Shown here piece after piece: positions 14,026 to 22,961 of a stretch of DNA of 22,961 nucleotides; position 1 is the first letter of the stretch; every line of letters starts with the position of its first letter. The notes below the pieces were generated by a model, which had not been told where the DNA came from, made no database searches, and saw nothing but the letters and a program-made list of their open reading frames with translations. The position numbers and the translations under genes are program-made. The stretch spans positions 1 through 22,961 of the forward strand of contig JAXHVN010000022.1 in assembly GCA_034189165.1 (NCBI GenBank), in the 5' to 3' direction. The DNA is from JAASSS01 sp021767745. Its GTDB lineage: Bacteria; Pseudomonadota; Gammaproteobacteria; UBA5335.

Positions 14026-16895
14026 CGTTGCTCCGTTTGCTCCGCCTCGGCGGAGGCGAGTTCTGCGAGGTGTTCACCGAACGCCTGGGAAACCAGGCGG
14101 CGCTGCTGCTGGGCGTGCAGCTCGAAATAGCCCGCCGCGGTGGACGCCGAGGCGGCCCGGCCGGCGTAGCGCAGCGTCTGGCTCGGACGCAGCAGCCGTT
14201 GCAACCGCACCTGGACGAAGTGCCAGGCGCCCTGATTCTTGGGCTCCTCCTGGCACCAGACGACCTCGCGGGCGCGCGGGTAGGTCTCGAGCAGCACCCG
14301 CAACTGCTCGCGCGGGAACGGGTAGAGCTGCTCGACCCGCAGCACGGCGGTATCGGCATGAGCCTCCGACTCGCGCCGCTCGCGCAGGTCGTAGTAGACC
14401 TTGCCGGTGCAGATGATCACCCGGCGGATCTTGCTGCGCGCGGTGTCGGCGTCGTCGTCGATCACGCAGCGGAAGGTGCCGGCGCTGAGCTCGTCGAGGG
14501 CCGACATCGCGGTGCGCTTGCGCAGCAGGCTCTTCGGCGTCATGACGATCAGCGGCTTGCGGTAGGGGCGCACCATCTGCCGGCGCAGCATGTGGAACAT
14601 CTGCGCCGGCGTGGTCGGCACGCAGACCTGCATGTTCTGCTCGGCGCAAAGCTGCAGATAGCGCTCCAGCCGTGCCGAGGAATGCTCGGGGCCCTGCCCC
14701 TCGTAGCCGTGCGGCAGGAACATGGTCAGCCCGCACAGCCGGCCCCACTTGGCCTCGCCGGAGCTGATGAACTGGTCGATCACCACCTGGGCGCCGTTGC
14801 CGAAATCACCGAACTGCGCTTCCCAGATGTCCAGCGTGGCCGGGTCGGCGGAGGCGTAACCGTACTCGAAGGCGACCACGCCCTCTTCGGAGAGCAGCGA
14901 GTCGATCACCCAGAAGTCGCCCTGCCGCTCTGCCACGTGGCGCAGCGGCACATAGGGCGTGCCGTCCTGCTGGTTGTAGAGCACGCTGTGACGGTGGAAG
15001 AAGGTGCCGCGACCGGAATCCTGGCCGCACAGCCGAACGTCCATGCCTTCGCTGAGCAGACTGGCGTAGGCGAGCGTCTCGGCAAAGCCCCAGTCCACCG
15101 CCACCGCGCCGGCAGCCATCTTGCGCCGGTCGTCCATGATGCGACCCACGCGCGGGTGCAGTTCCCAGCCCGGCGGCAGTTCCAGCAGCTTCTGCGACAG
15201 CTCGCGCACCCGCGCCAGCGGCAGCGCCGTCTCCACCGGATCGTCCCAGTTCGCCTTCAGGTACGGCGTCCAGTCGACCGTGTATTCGTTGCCGATCATG
15301 CGCGCGGTCGGGCGGATGACGTTGACGCCCTCGTCCAGCCCGTCGCGGTACTGGTCGATGTAGGACTCCGCCTCCTCGCTGCTGACGATGCCCTCGGCGA
15401 CCAGCCGGCCGGCGTAGACCGCCCGGCAGGTCGGGTGCTGCGCGATGGTCTGGTACATCAGCGGCTGGGTCACCGCCGGCTCGTCCGCCTCGTTGTGGCC
15501 GTGCCGGCGATAGCAGACCAGATCGATCACCACATCCTTGCGGAAGGCCATGCGGAATTCGAGCGCCAGCCGGGTCACGAACACCACCGCCTCGGTATCG
15601 TCGGCGTTCACGTGGAAGATCGGCGGCTGCACCATCTTCGCCACGTCGGTGGCATAGGGCGTGGACCGCGCATCCATCGGGTTGGAGGTGGTGAAGCCGA
15701 CCTGGTTGTTGATGACGATGTGCACCGTGCCGCCGACCGCGAAGCCGCGGGCCTGCGACATGTTGAACGTCTCCATCACCACGCCCTGGCCGGCGAAGGC
15801 CGCATCGCCGTGGATCAGTATCGGCAGGATGCGCCTGCCCTCCCCGTCCTCGCGCCGCTCCTGCCGCGAGCGCACCGAGCCCAGCACCACCGGGTTCACG
15901 ATCTCGAGGTGCGAGGGGTTGAAGGCCAGCACCAGGTGGATCCGGCGCTCGTCGCCCGCGGCCACGTCCGAGGAGAAGCCCATGTGGTACTTCACATCGC
16001 CGGAGGCCGAGACATGATGGGCGTGCTGGCCCTCGAATTCCTCGAACAGCTCCTTGGGCGACTTGCCGAGGATGTTCACCAACACGTTCAGCCGGCCGCG
16101 GTGGGCCATGCCGATCACGACTTCCTCCACCTCCTGCTCGCCGGCCTGGCGGATCAGGTCATCGAGCTGCGGGATCAGCGCATCGCCCCCCTCCAGCGAG
16201 AAGCGCTTCTGCCCCACATAGCGGGTGTGCAGATACTTCTCGATGCCCTCGGCCGCCGTCAGGTCCAGCAGGAAGCGGCGGCGCTCCTCGTCGGTGAAGT
16301 TCTGCCGGCCGAGCCCACCCTCCAGGCGCTTCTGGATCCACCGCTTCTGCTCGGTATCGGTGATGTGCATGTACTCCGAGCCGATGTTCTGCGTATAGGT
16401 GCGCTTGCAGATCTGGATGATCTCGCGCAGTGGCAGACGCTGCTCGGCGTAGAGCGAACCGGTATCGAACACCGCCTCCATGTCGCGCTCGCTGAGGCCG
16501 TGATAGCCCGGGTCCAGATCCGGCACCGGCGCCGGCCGGGACAGCCCCAGCGGATCGAGGTGCGCGGCCTGGTGGCCCCGCACCCGATAGGCGTTGATCA
16601 GCCGCAGGACCGCCGCCTGCCGCGAGGCACCCTCCGGCGAGATCGGCTGCACCGCGCGGGCGCCACCGGCCTGCTCCAGCGCATAACGGGCGAACGATGC
16701 CTGGATCGGCCGGTGCGGTACGTCGCGCACCGCATCGCCCTGGCTCTGCGCGAGCTGCTCGAAGTAGGCACGCCAGTGCGGATCGGTCACCGAATCCGGA
16801 TCCCGCAGAAAGTCCTCGTAGAAACTCTCGATGAAGGCGGCATTGCCGCCGTAAAGCGGCGAGGTGCGATATTTCTCGCGAAGTTCGTCGGACAT
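14022..16895 (-). CDS. sucA: 2-oxoglutarate dehydrogenase E1
   Basis: Thiamine-diphosphate dependent E1 of the TCA-cycle 2-oxoglutarate dehydrogenase, 957 aa (E. coli 933). The N-terminal E2-binding tail (FIESFYEDFLRDPDSVTDPHW) is typical. IGMAHRGRLNVL (261-272), GDAAFAGQG (363-371) and NNQVGFTT (from 396) form the ThDP and active-site signatures. The C-terminal half has QFGDFGNGAQVVIDQFISSGE and WCQEEPKNQGAW. It decarboxylates 2-oxoglutarate and transfers the succinyl group to lipoyl-SucB. It heads sucA-sucB-lpd and is not preceded by sdh genes. The ATG at 16893-16895 has only a weak ribosome binding site, and the 333-bp leader contains strong hairpins. Confidence 0.97.
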   Translation of the reverse strand: MSDELREKYRTSPLYGGNAAFIESFYEDFLRDPDSVTDPHWRAYFEQLAQSQGDAVRDVPHRPIQASFARYALEQAGGARAVQPISPEGASRQAAVLRLINAYRVRGHQAAHLDPLGLSRPAPVPDLDPGYHGLSERDMEAVFDTGSLYAEQRLPLREIIQICKRTYTQNIGSEYMHITDTEQKRWIQKRLEGGLGRQNFTDEERRRFLLDLTAAEGIEKYLHTRYVGQKRFSLEGGDALIPQLDDLIRQAGEQEVEEVVIGMAHRGRLNVLVNILGKSPKELFEEFEGQHAHHVSASGDVKYHMGFSSDVAAGDERRIHLVLAFNPSHLEIVNPVVLGSVRSRQERREDGEGRRILPILIHGDAAFAGQGVVMETFNMSQARGFAVGGTVHIVINNQVGFTTSNPMDARSTPYATDVAKMVQPPIFHVNADDTEAVVFVTRLALEFRMAFRKDVVIDLVCYRRHGHNEADEPAVTQPLMYQTIAQHPTCRAVYAGRLVAEGIVSSEEAESYIDQYRDGLDEGVNVIRPTARMIGNEYTVDWTPYLKANWDDPVETALPLARVRELSQKLLELPPGWELHPRVGRIMDDRRKMAAGAVAVDWGFAETLAYASLLSEGMDVRLCGQDSGRGTFFHRHSVLYNQQDGTPYVPLRHVAERQGDFWVIDSLLSEEGVVAFEYGYASADPATLDIWEAQFGDFGNGAQVVIDQFISSGEAKWGRLCGLTMFLPHGYEGQGPEHSSARLERYLQLCAEQNMQVCVPTTPAQMFHMLRRQMVRPYRKPLIVMTPKSLLRKRTAMSALDELSAGTFRCVIDDDADTARSKIRRVIICTGKVYYDLRERRESEAHADTAVLRVEQLYPFPREQLRVLLETYPRAREVVWCQEEPKNQGAWHFVQVRLQRLLRPSQTLRYAGRAASASTAAGYFELHAQQQRRLVSQAFGEHLAELASAEAEQTEQR

Positions 16896-16918
16896 GGCGT
16901 GGCGCTACTCGGCTGTCA

Positions 16919-16990
16919 GGGGCGGCGGCGCCCCCAGGGCGGATGCACGGGCGGGAAAGGAATCATGGCCGGGCAGGCGCCTGCCGGCCA
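16919..16990 (-). other. Two stable hairpins in the presumed sucA 5' leader
   Basis: A perfect 14-bp palindrome GGCAGGCGCCTGCC (16972-16985) is extended by TGGCC/GGCCA arms with one bulged base (16966-16990). A second hairpin, GGGGCG / CGCCCC with a 4-nt loop (16919-16934), ends 23 nt before sucA. Both would fold in the mRNA if transcription starts upstream. Confidence 0.5.
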
Positions 16991-17128
16991 CCAGGGGCGC
17001 GCGAACCGGCGGCGATCGCCACGAACCGCACCCGGCGCCGCGCACACGGCCGGGCGCGGACGATCGAATTGGCGCTGTTGCGGACTGTGTCGCAAGCGAG
17101 CCGTCCTTGTACGGAGGCTGGTGCCGGC

Positions 17129-17142
17129 GTGACGGTAGTCAC
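17129..17142. promoter_or_regulatory. CRP/Vfr/FNR-like dyad GTGA-N6-TCAC
   Basis: The inner eight conserved bases of the CRP palindrome (TGTGA-N6-TCACA) are perfect here. The outermost T and A are replaced symmetrically by C and G. It lies 234 bp upstream of the sucA ATG. Binding by a CRP/FNR-family regulator is inferred from the motif only. Confidence 0.4.
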
Positions 17143-17150
17143 GGCGAGGT

Positions 17151-17171
17151 GTGGCGACATGGTAACGCCAC
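17151..17171. promoter_or_regulatory. Inverted repeat GTGGCG-N9-CGCCAC upstream of sucA
   Basis: Perfect 6-bp arms separated by 9 bp, 58 bp after the moeA stop and centred 25 bp from the CRP-like dyad. It could be an operator for an unidentified dimeric regulator. It could also be a hairpin at the 3' end of the moeA message, though no U tract follows. Confidence 0.35.
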
Positions 17172-17228
17172 CGCGCCCACTTCGGGAACCGATGGTGGCG
17201 CGCTCTGGGGCGGATGGGCCGCGTCGCC

Positions 17229-18461
17229 TCACGGCGCGAGCAGTTCGCGCAGCGACAGCACGGGGACGATCTCGCCGGCGTCCAGCTCGCCGCGGGACTC
17301 CTCCAGCTGGATCAGGCAGTCCGCCTCGGCAGCCTCGCGCAGCAGGTGCGAGCCCTGCGCGCCCAGCGGGCGGACGGTCGGCAACGCGCCGCCGGCGTCG
17401 AATCGAAGCCGGCCGCGCTGCAGTTCGAGACGCCCCGGACGCTTGCGCAGCGGCGCCTCGAGTCGGGCCGGCCAGCGCGGCGGCGGCCGGTAGGCGGCGC
17501 CGGAAAGGCGCAGCAGCGCCGGGCGCACCAGCAGCAGGAAGGTCACCAACGCCGACACCGGATTGCCCGGCAGGCCGAAGTAGTGCGCCCCGGCCAGACG
17601 ACCGAACAGCACCGGCCGGCCGGGTTTGATTCGAGCGCGCCAGAAGCCGATCTGCCCTTCCCGTGCCAGCAGCGGCACCAGCAGGTCGGCATCGCCCACC
17701 GACACCCCGCCGGTGGTGATGAGCAGGTCGGCCTCGGCGCCGGCCGCAACCAGCGCCTCGAGTGCCGCCGGGCGGTCGCTCAGCACGCCCAGATCGCGCA
17801 GCTGCACGCCGTAAGGAGCGAGCAGCGCCCGCAGCAGCGGCCGGTTGCGCTCGTAGATGTGCCCGGGCGCGAGCGGCGCGCCGGCGGCGGTCAGCTCATC
17901 ACCGCTGGAGGCGATCGTCACGCGCAGCGGCCGGACGGTCTCCACCTCGGCCACGCCGACGCCGGCCAGGGTGGCGAGCGCCATGGCGTCGAGCCGATGC
18001 CCGGCCGCGAACAGCACCTCGCCGGCCGTGCACTCCTCACCCCGCGCCCGCACGTTCTCGCCGGCGCGGACCGTCCGGCCGAGGCGAACGGCCGTGGTCC
18101 GCCGCTCGACATCCTCCTGCGGGATGACGGCATCGCAGCCAGCCGGTACCGGCCCGCCGGTCGTGATCCGCACGCAGGCGCCCATCGGTACCGGCGCTGC
18201 GTGGGGATGCCCGGCAAGCGCCTGCCCGAGAACGGGCAGCTCGGTACCGGCCGCGCCACTGGCGGCGGCCAGCGCGTAGCCGTCCATGGCGGAGGCGGCG
18301 AAGGGCGGACTGTCGCAGCCGGCGCAGGCCGGCGCCGCCAGCACGTGGCCGTGCGCCTCGGTCAGCGCCAGCCGTTGCCGGCCGGCGACTGGCGCCGTGG
18401 CAGCGAGCACCCGCGCCAACGCTTCGGCCAGCGGCAGGTCATCGGCCTGCGGGCGGCTCAT
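17229..18461 (-). CDS. moeA: MoeA molybdopterin molybdenumtransferase
   Basis: 410-aa enzyme that inserts molybdate into adenylated molybdopterin, the last common step of molybdenum cofactor synthesis. The start ATG at 18459-18461 overlaps the mobA stop as ATGA. Signatures are SAMDGYA (57-63), RITTGGPVPAGCDAVI (98-113), SSGDEL (185-190), TTGGVSVGDADLL (249-261) and FGLPGNPVSALVTF, with a C-terminal domain IV. The conserved acidic residues of the GGVSVGDAD active-site loop are present. It ends the moaA-mobA-moeA run. The longer open frame extending into mobA is a shadow. Confidence 0.96.
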   Translation of the reverse strand: MSRPQADDLPLAEALARVLAATAPVAGRQRLALTEAHGHVLAAPACAGCDSPPFAASAMDGYALAAASGAAGTELPVLGQALAGHPHAAPVPMGACVRITTGGPVPAGCDAVIPQEDVERRTTAVRLGRTVRAGENVRARGEECTAGEVLFAAGHRLDAMALATLAGVGVAEVETVRPLRVTIASSGDELTAAGAPLAPGHIYERNRPLLRALLAPYGVQLRDLGVLSDRPAALEALVAAGAEADLLITTGGVSVGDADLLVPLLAREGQIGFWRARIKPGRPVLFGRLAGAHYFGLPGNPVSALVTFLLLVRPALLRLSGAAYRPPPRWPARLEAPLRKRPGRLELQRGRLRFDAGGALPTVRPLGAQGSHLLREAAEADCLIQLEESRGELDAGEIVPVLSLRELLAP

Positions 18462-19072
18462 CTGCCCTCCTCGGCGGCCAGCCGGGCCAGTGCGGCGCGC
18501 CGATCCGGCGGCGTGTTGACGTTGAGAAAATCCGTCGCCGGCCCGAGCGTCACCGGCCGGGCCCCGAGCCGGGTCAACCAGCGTCCGAGAGCGTGTTCGC
18601 CGGCGGCGAGCGCGGCGCCCGCACCCCGCGCCCGGGCGGTCTCCAGCAGGGCGAAGGCCGGCTGCGCGCGCTGGCCGTCGTGCGCATACACCGCCGGCGG
18701 CGACCAGCGCGCGGCGAGCCGTGTCACCAGGTCGATCGGCAGCAGCGGCGCGTCCACCGGCACGATCTGCAGGAAGCGCCCGGGCGCGCGGGCCGCCGCC
18801 GCCGCGATACCGGCCAGCGGGCCGGCGTCCGGCGAGGTGTCGGTGACCACCGGCCAGCCCAGCGCCCGATAATCTGGCAGCTGCCGGTTCGCGCTGATCA
18901 GCACCTCGCTGACCTGCGGTACCAGCCGCGCCAGTACCCGCACGATCAGCGGCTGGCCGGCGAGCATCAGCCAACCCTTGTCGACGCCACCGAGCCGGCG
19001 GCCGGCGCCGCCGGCGAGGATCACCCCGGTGATCGCTGCCCTGACCGGTGGTGCCGCCTGCGGATCAGCCAC
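18458..19072 (-). CDS. mobA: MobA molybdenum cofactor guanylyltransferase
   Basis: 204-aa nucleotidyltransferase that joins GMP from GTP to Mo-molybdopterin, giving the bis-MGD cofactor of DMSO-reductase-family enzymes. The GTP-binding N-terminus LAGGAGRRLGGVDKG (19-33) is nearly identical to E. coli MobA. SANRQ, DTSPDAGPLAGI and the metal-binding Asp in VPVDAPLLP follow, and FLNVNTPPD near the end is also family-typical. The start overlaps the moaA stop by 8 nt. Its presence implies bis-MGD enzymes such as nitrate or formate dehydrogenase-type oxidoreductases elsewhere in the genome. Confidence 0.95.
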   Translation of the reverse strand: MADPQAAPPVRAAITGVILAGGAGRRLGGVDKGWLMLAGQPLIVRVLARLVPQVSEVLISANRQLPDYRALGWPVVTDTSPDAGPLAGIAAAAARAPGRFLQIVPVDAPLLPIDLVTRLAARWSPPAVYAHDGQRAQPAFALLETARARGAGAALAAGEHALGRWLTRLGARPVTLGPATDFLNVNTPPDRRAALARLAAEEGR

Positions 19073-20051
19073 CGGTCAGGTTCATGAACCGCACGATCTG
19101 CGTGGTGCCGGCCGGATCGAAGCTGTGCCCCTCCGGCTTGATCGCCATGGCGCCGCGAATCGCCTCGGGCAGGGCCGCCGCCCCCGCCGGCTGCCGGACA
19201 ATCGCGCGCAGGTCCACCGAGTGCTCCTGGCCGAGGCACAGCAGCAGCCGGCCGGCGGCCGTCAGGCGAACCCGGTTGCAGCTGTGGCAGAAGTTCTGGC
19301 TGTGCGGCGAGATGAAGCCGACCCGGGTGTCGCTGTCCGGCATCCGGTAGTAGCGCGCCGGCCCGCCGGTCTCCTCCGGCGTGGGCAGCAGCGGCCAGTG
19401 CCGCGCCAGCGCAGTGCGAATGGCCCGGCTCGGCTGCAGTTCCAGCGCCCGCTCGTTCTGACGCATCTGCCCCAGCGGCATCTCCTCGATGAAGGCGATA
19501 TCCAGGGCACGATCGCGCGCGAAGCGCACCAGCTCGACCACTTCGTCATCGTTGCGATGGCGCAGGATCACGGCGTTGAGCTTGATGCGCTCGAAGCCAG
19601 CCGCGCGGGCCGCCTCGATGCCGGCCAGCACGCGGCTCAGCTCGCCGACGCGGGTCAGCGCGCGGAACCGCTCGGGCCGCAGCGTGTCCAGGCTGATGTT
19701 GAGCCGGCGCACGCCGGCGGAGGCGAGCGGCCCCGCCAGGCGCGCGAGCTGTGAGCCGTTGGTGGTCAGCGTCAGCTCATCCAGCCCCGGCAGCTGCGCC
19801 AGCCGCTCGACCAGCCACAGCAGATTGCGCCGGACCAGCGGCTCGCCGCCGGTGAGCCGGATCCGGCGCACGCCGAGACCGACGAAGGCGCGGCCGATCG
19901 CCAGGAGCTCTTCCAGCGACAGGATCTGCGGGCGCGGCAGGAAGGTCATCTGCTCGCTCATGCAGTACACGCAGCGGAAGTCGCAGCGATCGGTCACTGA
20001 CATGCGCAGGTAGGTGACCTCGCGGCCGAAGTTGTCGACGAGTTCGCTCAT
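19065..20051 (-). CDS. moaA: MoaA GTP 3',8-cyclase
   Basis: Radical SAM enzyme of 328 aa for the first step of molybdenum cofactor synthesis, converting GTP to 3',8-cH2GTP. The N-terminal Fe-S site is C23-x3-C27-x2-C30 (CDFRCVYC). The C-terminal cluster is C255-x2-C258-x13-C272. The protein ends in the family's functional Gly-Gly tail (MNLTGG). I chose the ATG at 20049-20051 (MSELVDNFGR), which matches family length. An ATG 14 codons upstream (20093) lies within a -10-like TATGCT and neither has a clear ribosome binding site. It is divergent from aceE and heads moaA-mobA-moeA. Confidence 0.96.
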   Translation of the reverse strand: MSELVDNFGREVTYLRMSVTDRCDFRCVYCMSEQMTFLPRPQILSLEELLAIGRAFVGLGVRRIRLTGGEPLVRRNLLWLVERLAQLPGLDELTLTTNGSQLARLAGPLASAGVRRLNISLDTLRPERFRALTRVGELSRVLAGIEAARAAGFERIKLNAVILRHRNDDEVVELVRFARDRALDIAFIEEMPLGQMRQNERALELQPSRAIRTALARHWPLLPTPEETGGPARYYRMPDSDTRVGFISPHSQNFCHSCNRVRLTAAGRLLLCLGQEHSVDLRAIVRQPAGAAALPEAIRGAMAIKPEGHSFDPAGTTQIVRFMNLTGG

Positions 20052-20223
20052 GGACGCTGGGCTGGACCGGTCGCTCGGGCAGAGGTTCAGCATAGCGCGG
20101 GCGCCACCCGCAGGGCAGGGCGAACGCCCGCATCCCGATCGAGCCTCGCCCGCGTTACCATCGGGGCGCGGCAGCCGCGGCGGGCGCCCGGCCGCCAACC
20201 ACAGGAGCAGGAGGCATGCGCCG
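20052..20223. promoter_or_regulatory. Divergent moaA / aceE intergenic region
   Basis: 172 bp that must hold both promoters. For moaA, a minus-strand TATGCT (20094-20089) could be a -10, giving a leader of about 31 nt. For aceE, TACCAT in GCGTTACCATCGG (near 20155-20160) is a weak -10. Neither has a good -35. I see no sigma-54 site and no convincing operator. Confidence 0.4.

Positions 20224-20227
<4 letters not shown>
20209..20227 (+). promoter_or_regulatory. Ribosome binding site and start region of aceE
   Basis: AGGAGG (20209-20214) is a perfect Shine-Dalgarno core 9 nt before the aceE ATG (20224). An earlier ATG at 20216, only 1 nt after it, opens a three-codon frame (ATG CGC CGA TGA) whose stop overlaps the aceE start as ATGA. 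Spacing decides for 20224. Confidence 0.7.
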
Positions 20228-22884
<2,657 letters not shown>

Positions 22885-22911
22885 GCCCAGCCGAGCAACA
22901 GGAGAACTGCC

Positions 22912-22961
22912 GTGGCAGACACGCGCGAAGTGACGGTGCCGGATCTGGGTGATGTGGAGGC
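22912..22961 (+). CDS. aceF: Dihydrolipoyllysine acetyltransferase E2 (N-terminus, partial)
   Basis: Only 16 complete codons before the window ends. A GTG start (22912-22914) follows AGGAGA by 6 nt. The peptide V/M-A-D-T-R-E-V-T-V-P-D-L-G-D-V-E matches the first strand of an AceF lipoyl domain. Position 27 nt after aceE supports the call. A GTG is preferred because no ATG lies in frame nearby. Confidence 0.88.
   Translation, partial: MADTREVTVPDLGDVE

Larger units (their letters stand above)
16896..17228 (-). promoter_or_regulatory. Intergenic region moeA-sucA (sucA leader and promoter region)
   Basis: This 333-bp gap has no convincing gene. On the sense strand for sucA, after moeA, come a dyad GTGGCG-N9-CGCCAC (17151-17171), then a CRP-like GTGA-N6-TCAC (17129-17142). 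Further on is a palindromic hairpin (16966-16990), then GGGGCG-N4-CGCCCC (16919-16934) ending about 24 nt before the sucA ATG. TACAAG just after the CRP-like site is a poor -10 candidate. No U-tailed terminator for moeA is visible. Confidence 0.5.

Noticed and set aside
14028..17132. 1034-aa plus-strand open frame antisense to sucA
   Set aside because: Its translation is His/Arg/Gln-rich low-complexity typical of complementary-frame reading of a GC-rich gene; sucA on the minus strand is unambiguous.
16963..17232. 89-aa minus-strand frame between moeA and sucA
   Set aside because: It overlaps the moeA end, has no ribosome binding site, is Arg/Pro/Ala-rich and covers the dyads upstream of sucA. 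It is probably chance in 70% GC DNA.

Overview
The window is chromosomal DNA from a high-GC gammaproteobacterium. The gene neighbourhoods (yebC-ruvCAB-ybgC-tolQRA, a RelA-type stringent factor, a homodimeric-type AceE next to aceF, GlrK/QseG/GlrR) and the protein sequences fit this class; a halophilic or Chromatiales-like lineage is possible, but that finer placement is a guess. I see no insertion sequence, prophage, CRISPR array, tRNA or rRNA. Coding density is very high and nearly every gene is housekeeping.

Layout. (A) 1-8985, all on the minus strand, so transcription runs right to left: a YfaZ-like outer membrane protein, yebC, ruvC, ruvA, ruvB, glrK, qseG and glrR. A 320-bp non-coding interval (1849-2170) follows, then ybgC, tolQ, tolR and the start of tolA, which runs off the window. 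(B) 9070-11160, plus strand: relA, divergent from the YfaZ-like gene. (C) 11221-16895, minus strand: the 2-oxoglutarate dehydrogenase complex, sucA-sucB-lpd. (D) 17229-20051, minus strand: moaA-mobA-moeA for molybdenum cofactor, with all three genes overlapping. (E) 20224-22961, plus strand: the pyruvate dehydrogenase genes aceE and aceF (aceF cut by the window end).

The most interesting stretch is 1938-2149. Just downstream of glrR, whose product is a GAFTGA-containing sigma-54 activator, the minus strand carries a near-consensus sigma-54 promoter (TGGCACG-N4-GTGCT) and upstream dyads. About 12 nt past the promoter begins a roughly 78-nt segment with a 5' hairpin, a C/U-rich single-stranded stretch and a textbook intrinsic terminator with eight U. 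It has no convincing ORF. The simplest reading is a sigma-54-dependent small RNA controlled by the adjacent GlrK-QseG-GlrR system. This parallels the enterobacterial GlmY arrangement, but the sequence is not recognisably GlmY or GlmZ and it lies on the other side of the regulator operon. The whole module sits between ruvB and ybgC, genes that are often direct neighbours in gammaproteobacteria.

Secondary points: a Q-F-D-D variant of the RelA acidic motif; a symmetric -10 element that could serve relA and the YfaZ-like gene in both directions; a CRP-like site and strong hairpins in the long sucA leader; and repeated use of ATGA stop/start overlaps. All calls come from reading the sequence; no database search was run.
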